A DNA stretch of 5,738 bases from an uncultured Oscillospiraceae bacterium (lineage in GTDB: Bacteria > Bacillota_A > Clostridia > Oscillospirales > Oscillospiraceae): NCBI GenBank assembly GCA_944385265.1, contig CALWWO010000141.1:1-5738 (forward strand). Reading direction: 5' to 3'. The notes beneath the pieces were generated by a model. It ran no database searches. It had not been told where the DNA came from and worked only from the letters and a program-made list of their open reading frames with translations. The position numbers and the translations under genes are program-made. Positions 1 to 5,198 of the stretch are shown in pieces (position 1 is the stretch's first letter; each line of letters starts with the position of its first letter).

Positions 1-6
1 TGAATT

Positions 7-33
7 AAAAAAAGCATGGGATTAATCCCATGC
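7..33 (-). terminator. Rho-independent terminator of the tRNA operon
   Basis: Read on the minus strand, a perfect 7-bp stem GCATGGG/CCCATGC with a 6-nt ATTAAT loop (stem arms 27-33 and 14-20) is followed at once by seven T residues (13 down to 7). It lies 14 nt beyond the CCA end of tRNA-Cys, so it ends the five-gene tRNA transcript. Confidence 0.9.
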
Positions 34-47
34 CCGCGAAAATCTTT

Positions 48-122
<75 letters not shown>

Positions 123-125
123 GAC

Positions 126-201
126 TGGAGCGGGCGCCGAGGCTCGAACTCGCTACCTCCACCTTGGCAAGGTGGCGCTCTACCAGATGAGCTACGCGCG
201 C
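126..201 (-). tRNA. tRNA-Gly (anticodon GCC)
   Basis: The minus strand has a cloverleaf with anticodon arm CCACC-TTGCCAA-GGTGG (GCC), D-stem GCTC/GAGC, discriminator U and an encoded CCA at 126-128. The acceptor halves are GCGCGCG and CGCCCGC, so pair 4-69 is C opposite C. The T stem is GCGAG/CTCGG, so pair 49-65 is G opposite G. These two mismatches are unusual for a functional tRNA. The anticodon and other arms are intact, so I still call it a tRNA gene. Confidence 0.93.
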
Positions 202-206
202 ATTGA

Positions 207-282
207 TGGTGCCCAGAGCCGGAATCGAACCAGCGACACGGGGATTTTCAGTCCCCTGCTCTACCTACTGAGCTATCTGGGC
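207..282 (-). tRNA. tRNA-Phe (anticodon GAA)
   Basis: The minus strand has a regular cloverleaf. The acceptor is GCCCAGA/TCTGGGC and the D-stem is GCTC/GAGC. The anticodon arm is GGGGA-CTGAAAA-TCCCC, with GAA as anticodon. The T arm is GCTGG-TTCGATT-CCGGC, with discriminator A and encoded CCA. It lies 4 nt after tRNA-Asp and 5 nt before tRNA-Gly in the same transcript. Confidence 0.98.
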
Positions 283-286
283 AAAA

Positions 287-363
287 TGGCGACCGAGAAG
301 GGGCTCGAACCCTCGACCTCCAGCGTGACAGGCTGGCGTTCTAACCAACTGAACTACTCGGCC
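287..363 (-). tRNA. tRNA-Asp (anticodon GTC)
   Basis: The minus strand has a cloverleaf with acceptor GGCCGAG/CTCGGTC (one G-U pair) and D-stem GTTC/GAAC. The anticodon arm CCAGC-CTGTCAC-GCTGG carries GTC. The T arm is GAGGG-TTCGAGC-CCCTT. The discriminator G is the aspartate identity base, and CCA is encoded. A 26-nt spacer containing a small hairpin separates it from tRNA-Val. Confidence 0.98.
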
Positions 364-368
364 GTGCT

Positions 369-387
369 CCGCAATATCCAGTTGCGG
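369..387 (-). other. Small hairpin in the tRNA-Val/tRNA-Asp spacer
   Basis: The 26-nt spacer holds a perfect 6-bp inverted repeat, CCGCAA (369-374) and TTGCGG (382-387), around a 7-nt loop. It has no T-run, so it is not a terminator. In the precursor RNA it could separate the two tRNAs for processing; that role is inferred. Confidence 0.5.
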
Positions 388-389
388 AA

Positions 390-465
390 TGGTGGGAACA
401 ACAGGGCTCGAACCTGTGACCCCTTGCTTGTAAGGCAAGTGCTCTCCCAGCTGAGCTATGCTCCC
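390..465 (-). tRNA. tRNA-Val (anticodon TAC)
   Basis: The minus strand has a regular cloverleaf. The acceptor is GGGAGCA/TGTTCCC and the D-stem is GCTC/GAGC. The anticodon arm CTTGC-CTTACAA-GCAAG carries TAC. The T arm is ACAGG-TTCGAGC-CCTGT, with discriminator A and encoded CCA. It is the first gene of the tRNA operon, about 20 nt downstream of the predicted transcription start. Confidence 0.98.
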
Positions 466-493
466 ATACGCCTTTCTTGTGGCGACGGAAATT

Positions 494-522
494 ATTATAC
501 CGAATCTAATATTGTATGTCAA
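494..522 (-). promoter_or_regulatory. Consensus sigma-A promoter of the tRNA operon
   Basis: On the minus strand, a perfect -35 TTGACA (517-522) and perfect -10 TATAAT (494-499) are separated by exactly 17 nt. The predicted start lies near 486-487, about 20 nt upstream of tRNA-Val. An exact match in all twelve positions fits the high output expected of a stable-RNA operon. Confidence 0.93.
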
Positions 523-592
523 CATATTTTTTGCTGTTTTCGATAAATTTTCCTCTCGCATACTAACGCCGCAAAAGCGCTTTCGCTGTGCC

Positions 593-1471
593 TTAATTAT
601 CACTCTGCAGCAGCTTTTCTATCTCCTCTATATCAAAAATATACGTCTTGTCGCAGAACTGGCACGTAATTTCTATCGGTTTACCCTCTTTTTTTATATC
701 CTCAAGCTCTTTTTTATTGATACTGCTTAAAGCCCCCGCCACTCTCTCGCAGCTGCAATAGCATTTATAGCACACTTCGTCCGTCTCAAGTATCTCGTAA
801 TCAAAGCCTTCTATTATCTTCTCTACAAGCAGTTCAGGGTCATCGTTTCCCAAAAGCACTCCGGTAACGGCGCCCGCTTCAGCGATATTCTTTTCAAGCT
901 TTTCTGCAAGCTCCTCCGGCGCTCCGGGAAGAAGCTGTACTATATATCCACCGGCTGCGGCTACGCTCTGATCCGTGTCGACAAGCACACCGAGGGCGCA
1001 CGCCGTAGGCGTTTGCTCGCTTTCGGCAAAATATGCCGTGAAATCCTCCGCTATCTCGCCGCTTATAAGCTGCACGCTGCCGACATACGGCTCGCGCAGA
1101 TTAAGATCCTTTATTACTGTCAGCATACCGTCTGTCCCGACCGCTCCGCCGACGTCAAGCTTTCCGTTTTCCTTCAGCGGAAGATCCACCTGCGCGTTCT
1201 GTGCATAACCTCTAACATTTCCGCAGGAATCCGAGACTGCAATTATGCTCCCCACCGGTCCTCCTCCGTTTATGCGTACGGTAACGGAATCATCCTCACC
1301 CTTTAAAGAATTGCCGATCATGGAAGTCGCAGCAAGCGTTCTCCCAAGCGCAGCAGTCACTACCGGCAAAGTTTTATGCATGTTTCTTGCGCGCTCGGTA
1401 AGCTCTTTCGTGCTGATCGCCGTTATCCTTATATTACCTCCGTCTGCGATCGCTCTTACAAGTTTATCCAT
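593..1471 (-). CDS. hslO: Hsp33 redox-regulated molecular chaperone
   Basis: Encodes a 292-aa cytoplasmic holdase of the Hsp33 family, the usual length. Family knowledge: the reduced protein binds zinc through four cysteines; oxidation releases the zinc and exposes a client-binding surface. The C-terminal zinc centre is visible as C237-Y-C239-S followed by C270-Q-F-C273. Two extra cysteines, C234 and C241, flank the first pair (see findings). The N-terminal part carries Hsp33-like segments such as NGGGPVGSI and GYAQNAQVDLP. I chose the ATG at 1469-1471 because AGGTGA (1477-1482) lies 5 nt upstream. An in-frame GTG three codons earlier falls inside that ribosome binding site. It is the last gene of the plsY operon, 66 nt after the methyltransferase. 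No T-tailed terminator follows it. Confidence 0.96.
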   Translation of the reverse strand: MDKLVRAIADGGNIRITAISTKELTERARNMHKTLPVVTAALGRTLAATSMIGNSLKGEDDSVTVRINGGGPVGSIIAVSDSCGNVRGYAQNAQVDLPLKENGKLDVGGAVGTDGMLTVIKDLNLREPYVGSVQLISGEIAEDFTAYFAESEQTPTACALGVLVDTDQSVAAAGGYIVQLLPGAPEELAEKLEKNIAEAGAVTGVLLGNDDPELLVEKIIEGFDYEILETDEVCYKCYCSCERVAGALSSINKKELEDIKKEGKPIEITCQFCDKTYIFDIEEIEKLLQSDN

Positions 1472-1537
1472 AAAAATCACCTGATTGTCTAAATTGAAAA
1501 TGTCATTTTGTGCGCCCGTTTTGGGCTCCGCAATATG

Positions 1538-2284
1538 TCACAGCCGTTCGGCGACGATGAATATCCGCTCTTCTTCCTCGCGCGGGGGCTCCGTTACAAG
1601 CTCACCGCACACAGAAATCTCTCCAAATCCGGCATTAACAAGCTCGTTCTTTAGCATATCCGGAGTGTGCGCGTACTCCAAATGCTCTTCAAACGACCTC
1701 CGCCACAGGTCGGCGCCGGTTTTGGCAAATATATCCATACCGTAGCGGCACACATTTTCCTCCTCGTCAAATTCAGTACGCCAGACGCAGAAAACTTCCT
1801 CGTTTTCATCAAGATATACCTGTTCGTCCAAGCTTCTCAATTTAAACGGAGTATTTATATCAAAAATCAAAAGCCCGCCCGGTCTTATAAACAGTTTAAG
1901 CCTCGAAAAAACGCCGCTAAGCTCCTCCGGCGGGATGTAATTTATCCCGTCAAGCGAGCATACAGCCGCGTCTACCGTGCCGTACAAATCCAGCTCCTGC
2001 ATAGTCTGGTTCAGCCAAATCGGCTGAATCTTCACATCCTTTTCTGCGGCTTTGCCGACGGCAATGGCGAGCATCTCCGTTGAAGCATCCGCTCCGATAA
2101 GCTCGTATCCCCTTTCGGCAAGCACATAAGTAAGCGTACCCGTCCCGCAGCCCAGATCCAATATCGTCTCTGCTTTTAATCCGCGAAGCTTGAATATCCG
2201 CTCATAATAATCTGCGAATTTGCCGTACGGTACATCCTCCGTCAACGAATCGTAATACGGGGCAAGTGAAAAATACGACGTCAT
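1538..2284 (-). CDS. Class I SAM-dependent methyltransferase, YqeM-like
   Basis: A 248-aa Rossmann-fold methyltransferase, expected to be cytoplasmic. Motif I, LDLGCGTG, is at residues 42-49 and binds S-adenosylmethionine. The acidic residue ending beta-2 is D66 in IGADAS. Later motifs are VDAAVCSLDGINYI (104-117) and IRPGGLLIFDINT (133-145). The N-terminal YDSLTEDVPY and the tail ending in VAERL resemble B. subtilis YqeM from memory. The substrate is unknown; a small molecule, protein or RNA cannot be distinguished here. Its ATG overlaps the TGA of the YerC-like gene (ATGA, 2281-2284), which suggests translational coupling; GGAG lies a little further upstream. Confidence 0.9.
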   Translation of the reverse strand: MTSYFSLAPYYDSLTEDVPYGKFADYYERIFKLRGLKAETILDLGCGTGTLTYVLAERGYELIGADASTEMLAIAVGKAAEKDVKIQPIWLNQTMQELDLYGTVDAAVCSLDGINYIPPEELSGVFSRLKLFIRPGGLLIFDINTPFKLRSLDEQVYLDENEEVFCVWRTEFDEEENVCRYGMDIFAKTGADLWRRSFEEHLEYAHTPDMLKNELVNAGFGEISVCGELVTEPPREEEERIFIVAERL

Positions 2285-2622
2285 TTTCCGCAGTTCTCCG
2301 TATCATGTTCAATTTCCGTGTCGCTGCTCGCTTCACCGTCTTCAAGGCGCTTTAAAACAGTTGAATACCCGCTCGCTCCGTATTGCAGGCTTCTATTTAC
2401 TCTGCTTATTGTCGCGCTGCTGGCGCCTGTTTTTTCAAGTATATCATTAGATATAAGTCCCTTATTGAGCAGCGCTGCCACGTCAAAGCGCTGCTCCATC
2501 GCTTTGAGCTCTGTCACTGAGCACAAATCGTCAAAAAAGCTCATACATTCTTCCACTGTTTCCAATGTAAGTATGGCTTTGTACATATCGATATTGCGAT
2601 GCATTTTCGTATCCTTTTTCAT
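2281..2622 (-). CDS. YerC/YecD-family TrpR-like DNA-binding protein
   Basis: A 113-aa protein of the TrpR-superfamily YerC/YecD group, close to the family's usual size of about 100 aa. The helix-turn-helix covers about residues 57-79 (ISNDILEKTGASSATISRVN), and the segment before it, ELKAMEQRFDVAALL, is typical. The tail after residue 95 is acidic and probably disordered. Its targets are unknown; family members are usually annotated as transcriptional regulators. I chose the ATG at 2620-2622 because AGGAG (2628-2632) lies 5 nt upstream. An in-frame TTG at 2650-2652 would add ten residues but has its nearest strong AGGAGG 13 nt away. It lies 59 nt after plsY and overlaps the methyltransferase by 4 nt. 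Confidence 0.9.
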   Translation of the reverse strand: MKKDTKMHRNIDMYKAILTLETVEECMSFFDDLCSVTELKAMEQRFDVAALLNKGLISNDILEKTGASSATISRVNRSLQYGASGYSTVLKRLEDGEASSDTEIEHDTENCGK

Positions 2623-2681
2623 ATTTGCTCCTCTCGTCCGCACATTATCCAACAGCTTTGTATATCCTCCTGTCTTGCCGT

Positions 2682-3296
2682 TTAGCGCCGACGCCCGCTA
2701 TCATCCTTCCCGGGCTTAAACCTTTTCTCCGTCCCGTTCATAATCCGGACGATATTGCTTCTATGATTGAACCACACGAGTATCGCAGCGAAAAACGCAA
2801 GAATGACGAACGGTCCCTCAGCATTTCCAAGCAGCGTAACAGAGATCGGAGCCGCCAGCGCCGCCGCCAGCGACGAAACGGATACTATCCTTGTAATAGC
2901 GAATGTTACTATAAAAACCGCCAATATTATGAGAAATGCGCGCCAGTCTATTATCAATATGACGCATCCGCCGGCAGCTACTCCCTTGCCGCCTTTAAAT
3001 CCGAAATAAACCGGCCAGCAATGACCCACAAGGCAAGCGGCGATTGCGACCGCCACTCCCATATCGTCATATAAAAATCTTCCGACGAGCATTGCCGCTA
3101 ATGTTTTCAAAAAATCTCCCGCCAGCGTCAGCACGCCCATTTTCATTCCGAAAACTCTTGCGACATTTGTCGCGCCGGCATTTTTACTGCCGCAGTCTCT
3201 TACATCCCGCTTTTTTATAAATCGTGAAACTATTATAGCCAGATTTACAGAGCCTAAGAGATATCCCAAAACAGCTGAAAGCAAAACTCTGATCAA
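2682..3296 (-). CDS. plsY: Glycerol-3-phosphate acyltransferase PlsY
   Basis: A 204-aa integral membrane enzyme that transfers acyl groups from acyl-phosphate to glycerol 3-phosphate, giving lysophosphatidic acid, the first acylation of phospholipid synthesis in Gram-positive bacteria. All three family motifs are present. Motif 1 is GSKNAGATN (36-44). Motif 2 contains GHCWPV and FKGGKG (91-105). Motif 3 contains H178, N181 and GTE ending at E190. Several hydrophobic helices separate them. The start is TTG (3294-3296), with GAGG (3305-3308) 8 nt upstream. The next in-frame methionine, residue 51, lies beyond motif 1, so an internal ATG start is excluded. It is the first gene of the operon, about 27 nt below the predicted transcription start. 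Confidence 0.96.
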   Translation of the reverse strand: MIRVLLSAVLGYLLGSVNLAIIVSRFIKKRDVRDCGSKNAGATNVARVFGMKMGVLTLAGDFLKTLAAMLVGRFLYDDMGVAVAIAACLVGHCWPVYFGFKGGKGVAAGGCVILIIDWRAFLIILAVFIVTFAITRIVSVSSLAAALAAPISVTLLGNAEGPFVILAFFAAILVWFNHRSNIVRIMNGTEKRFKPGKDDSGRRR

Positions 3297-3329
3297 TTTT
3301 CTCGCCTCGACAAATATGATTCAAGAGCC

Positions 3330-3358
3330 ATTATACTTTAATCCTTTATTCTTGTAAA
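3330..3358 (-). promoter_or_regulatory. Sigma-A promoter of the plsY-hslO operon
   Basis: On the minus strand, -35 TTTACA (3353-3358) and -10 TATAAT (3330-3335) are separated by 17 nt. An A-rich stretch lies upstream at about 3359-3380, as an UP-like element would. The predicted start near 3323 leaves a short leader before the plsY TTG. Confidence 0.88.
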
Positions 3359-3474
3359 CTTTTTTATTGTTTTTATTATCCGCTTTTTGCAATACGGTCT
3401 TTTATAAATACGAAACAAGGAGCGCTGTGATCGCCTGACAAACTATATCGCCCATGCCTTCACATACAGTACGG

Positions 3475-3999
3475 TCATGACCGCCCCTGATATTCGCTGC
3501 GTATAATTTCGTCCATTTCCTCTGGCGTCTCTTTGCAGCCTCCCTCAAGCCACATTTTCACGATAGCGTTAAACCCGCTTCTGAAAAACTCAATATGATA
3601 CTCTATATGCTGATTGTCAAAATAACTCTCAGCCTGTTTATTATCATATGCCCATACTTTGACCTGACTGTCGTATCCCAGCTTGAAATAGGTGCGGTAA
3701 AAAAGCTGATTTTCTTTTATGTGACGGAACAGGCGAAGATAGTCGTTGCTGTTAAATTTTTGAGTCTGCTCCGCCTCATAAAGGCGTCCCACTTCCTCCT
3801 CCAAATGTTCCCTGATTTTATCCGCAAGATCATAAATGTCTATAAAATTTGCATAAAATGTGCTCCGATTCAGCTCACATTTTTTGCAAATATCGGAAAC
3901 CGTGATCTCATTCAGCTCTTTATGCTGAAGCATCTCAATAAAAGCCCTTTCGATTTTCTCTATAGATTCTCTTCTCCGTCGGTTATTTTTTGTATTCAT
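3475..3999 (-). CDS. TetR/AcrR-family transcriptional regulator
   Basis: A 174-aa regulator with a basic N-terminus (NNRRRR) and a TetR-type helix-turn-helix at about residues 31-53. The ITVSDICKKCELNRSTFYANF segment is diagnostic. The rest is a helical ligand/dimer domain of the kind found in short Firmicutes TetR proteins; the ligand is unknown. I chose the ATG at 3997-3999 because MNTKNN-basic is the usual N-terminus. A GTG at 4012-4014 would add five residues but overlaps the AGGTGA that probably serves as ribosome binding site. It is divergent from the membrane operon and shares a promoter region with candidate operators, so it probably regulates that operon and itself (inferred). No clear T-tailed terminator follows the stop codon. 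Confidence 0.93.
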   Translation of the reverse strand: MNTKNNRRRRESIEKIERAFIEMLQHKELNEITVSDICKKCELNRSTFYANFIDIYDLADKIREHLEEEVGRLYEAEQTQKFNSNDYLRLFRHIKENQLFYRTYFKLGYDSQVKVWAYDNKQAESYFDNQHIEYHIEFFRSGFNAIVKMWLEGGCKETPEEMDEIIRSEYQGRS

Positions 4000-4024
4000 T
4001 TGCCCCGTTCTCACCTTTCTTATT

Positions 4025-4046
4025 ATTCCAACACCTGTGTGGGAAT
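4025..4046. promoter_or_regulatory. Candidate TetR operator, 22-bp imperfect palindrome
   Basis: Half-sites ATTCCaACAC (4025-4034) and GTGTgGGAAT (4037-4046) flank a central CT. Nine of eleven opposed pairs are complementary; the exceptions are A4030/G4041 and the centre. The size fits TetR-family operators. It lies about 20-40 nt into the predicted tetR transcript and ends 7 bp before the -35 of the divergent operon. Binding by this TetR is inferred. Confidence 0.6.
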
Positions 4047-4052
4047 TGATGA

Positions 4053-4081
4053 TTGTTTTTATCCTTCACAGGCAGTATACT
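4053..4081 (+). promoter_or_regulatory. Putative promoter of the membrane operon
   Basis: Plus-strand -35 TTGTTT (4053-4058) and -10 TATACT (4076-4081) are spaced by 17 nt. A second TATACT overlaps at 4081-4086 but has a weaker -35. The predicted start is near 4088, giving a leader of about 47 nt. The -35 is poor (3 of 6), which fits a regulated promoter. Confidence 0.6.
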
Positions 4082-4102
4082 ATACTCAAAGAAAAACGAC
4101 AA
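4074..4102 (-). promoter_or_regulatory. Putative promoter of the tetR gene
   Basis: Minus-strand -35 TTGTCG (4097-4102) and -10 TATACT (4074-4079) are spaced by 17 nt. Its -10 occupies the same AGTATACT palindrome (4074-4081) as the divergent plus-strand -10. The two promoters therefore cannot both be bound by RNA polymerase at once. Confidence 0.6.
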
Positions 4103-4109
4103 CTGTTGT
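4099..4109. promoter_or_regulatory. Second operator candidate, 11-bp palindrome
   Basis: ACAAC-T-GTTGT is a perfect inverted repeat. It overlaps the tetR -35 and lies just downstream of the predicted plus-strand start, where bound protein would block both promoters. It is short, so it could be chance. Confidence 0.35.
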
Positions 4110-4134
4110 TTTAATAATTTTGGAGGTAATTATC

Positions 4135-4506
4135 ATGAAGAAAAGCAGTTTTATCGGAATGGTGCTTGGCACAGTGAGCGGAGTATTATTTGCCCTTGGA
4201 ATGTGTATGGCGTTAATACCCGAATGGAATGCTTTTGAGCCCGGTATCGTATTCGGCTGCGTAGGGGTCGTCCTCGGTCTTATCACGCTTTTCATCTGGA
4301 GAAAGATGGAGCACAAAGCGCCCATACGTATTTCCGGAAAAACGATCCTCTCGATCATTGTCGGTATCGTAGGCGCGCTGGCGTTAGGCGTAGGAATGTG
4401 CTTCAGCATGGTATGGGGTCAGATGGTCGCCGGAATCGCCATTGGGCTTATCGGGATCGTTATTTTGCTCTGCCTGATACCGATCACTAAGGGCATCAAA
4501 GAGTGA
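4135..4506 (+). CDS. Small four-helix membrane protein with internal duplication
   Basis: A 123-aa hydrophobic protein with four predicted membrane helices, at about residues 6-28, 36-55, 70-93 and 97-117. A basic loop (RKMEHKAPIRISGK) separates the two halves. The halves align: GTVSGVLFALGMC (12-24) with GIVGALALGVGMC (77-89), and GIVFGCVGVV (37-46) with GIAIGLIGIV (100-109). It is therefore an internally duplicated two-helix unit with a shared GMC. I do not recognise a named family or function. The ATG follows GGAGG (4122-4126) by 8 nt. An open frame continues upstream over tetR, but that extension is antisense and has no comparable ribosome binding site. It is the first gene of the operon opposite tetR; its TGA overlaps the next gene's GTG. 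Confidence 0.88.
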   Translation: MKKSSFIGMVLGTVSGVLFALGMCMALIPEWNAFEPGIVFGCVGVVLGLITLFIWRKMEHKAPIRISGKTILSIIVGIVGALALGVGMCFSMVWGQMVAGIAIGLIGIVILLCLIPITKGIKE

Positions 4507-5198
4507 AACCGATACAAAGGGTCATGCTTCTGCTTTCACGGACGGAAACAGGCAAAGAAATCGTAAACAATGAGCGTTACCGAATGATCTTATCCGCTGG
4601 CGCTGTATTTATATTAAATCTTTTATATGCGCTATACCATTGCATACTTGGCATAATAAATTTATCTTTATGGTTTATTACAATGTGCGCTTTTTATGCC
4701 ATTTTGTCTATGGTGCGCTTTTCCGCAGTCTTATTTGAGCGCAAGCACACCGCGGAAGCCGCTGCCGACGCAGAATATTTTGTGATGACACTGTCGGGCA
4801 TTTTGCTTATGGCGTTGAGCATTGTACTATCGGCTGTTGTTTACATCAGCATGTCGCAAAACATAGCCACAAGGTACAGCGAGATCATTATGATAACAAT
4901 CGCGACCTGCACCTTCTGCAAAATCACAATGGCTATTATAAGAGCCATCAAGCACTGCCGTAACCCTTCCCCGCTGCTCTCAGTGCTGCGCAATGTCGGC
5001 TATGCCGAGGTGGCAACGTCAGTCTTAACGCTGCAGCGATCGATGATTGCATCATTTGGCTCATCGGATGACCGCTTTGCTGCAATAATGAATGCATCGA
5101 CAGGCGCCGTGGTTTGCCTGTTCGTGTTTGGGCTTGGATCATATATGGCAATAAAAGGAAAAAAAGGAATGGTAAAACATGTCAAAGTCAAAAATTGA
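4503..5198 (+). CDS. Multi-pass membrane protein of unknown function
   Basis: A 231-aa protein with a short charged N-terminus (residues 1-27) and five or six hydrophobic segments. These lie at about 28-52, 56-78, 93-117, 127-147, a weaker one near 160-183, and 200-217. The tail is basic (KGKKGMVKHVKVK). No transporter, enzyme or signal-transduction motif is apparent, and I do not recognise the family with certainty. The GTG start overlaps the upstream TGA as GTGA (4503-4506), a usual sign of translational coupling. An ATG seven codons later is possible but has only 2 nt between AAGGG and the start. The 3' end overlaps the next gene by 20 nt. The tight packing implies co-expression with both neighbours. 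Confidence 0.85.
   Translation: MKPIQRVMLLLSRTETGKEIVNNERYRMILSAGAVFILNLLYALYHCILGIINLSLWFITMCAFYAILSMVRFSAVLFERKHTAEAAADAEYFVMTLSGILLMALSIVLSAVVYISMSQNIATRYSEIIMITIATCTFCKITMAIIRAIKHCRNPSPLLSVLRNVGYAEVATSVLTLQRSMIASFGSSDDRFAAIMNASTGAVVCLFVFGLGSYMAIKGKKGMVKHVKVKN

Noticed and set aside
376..386. 11-bp match TATCCAGTTGC shared with the region near 5494
   Set aside because: A few 11-bp matches are expected by chance in a window of this size. There is no extended similarity or flanking structure.
571..586. Hairpin GCGAAA/TTTTGC with a GCGC loop just after hslO, considered as terminator
   Set aside because: The stem is only 6 bp with a G-U pair, and no T-run follows on the minus strand.
2621..2645. 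Eight-codon reading frame (MCGREEQI) whose TGA overlaps the YerC-like ATG
   Set aside because: The nearest AGGAGG is 20 nt upstream and the bases are explained by the ribosome binding site of the next gene. Nothing supports its translation.
3359..3471. Intergenic stretch between tetR and the plsY promoter, checked for a terminator or small gene
   Set aside because: It is AT-rich with short repeats such as TACGGTC, but I found no T-tailed hairpin, RNA motif or open frame with a ribosome binding site.
3595..4134. Long upstream extension of the 123-aa membrane protein frame
   Set aside because: It runs antisense through tetR and across the promoter region. The ATG at 4135 has a strong GGAGG 8 nt upstream, and the hydrophobic repeat unit begins right after it.
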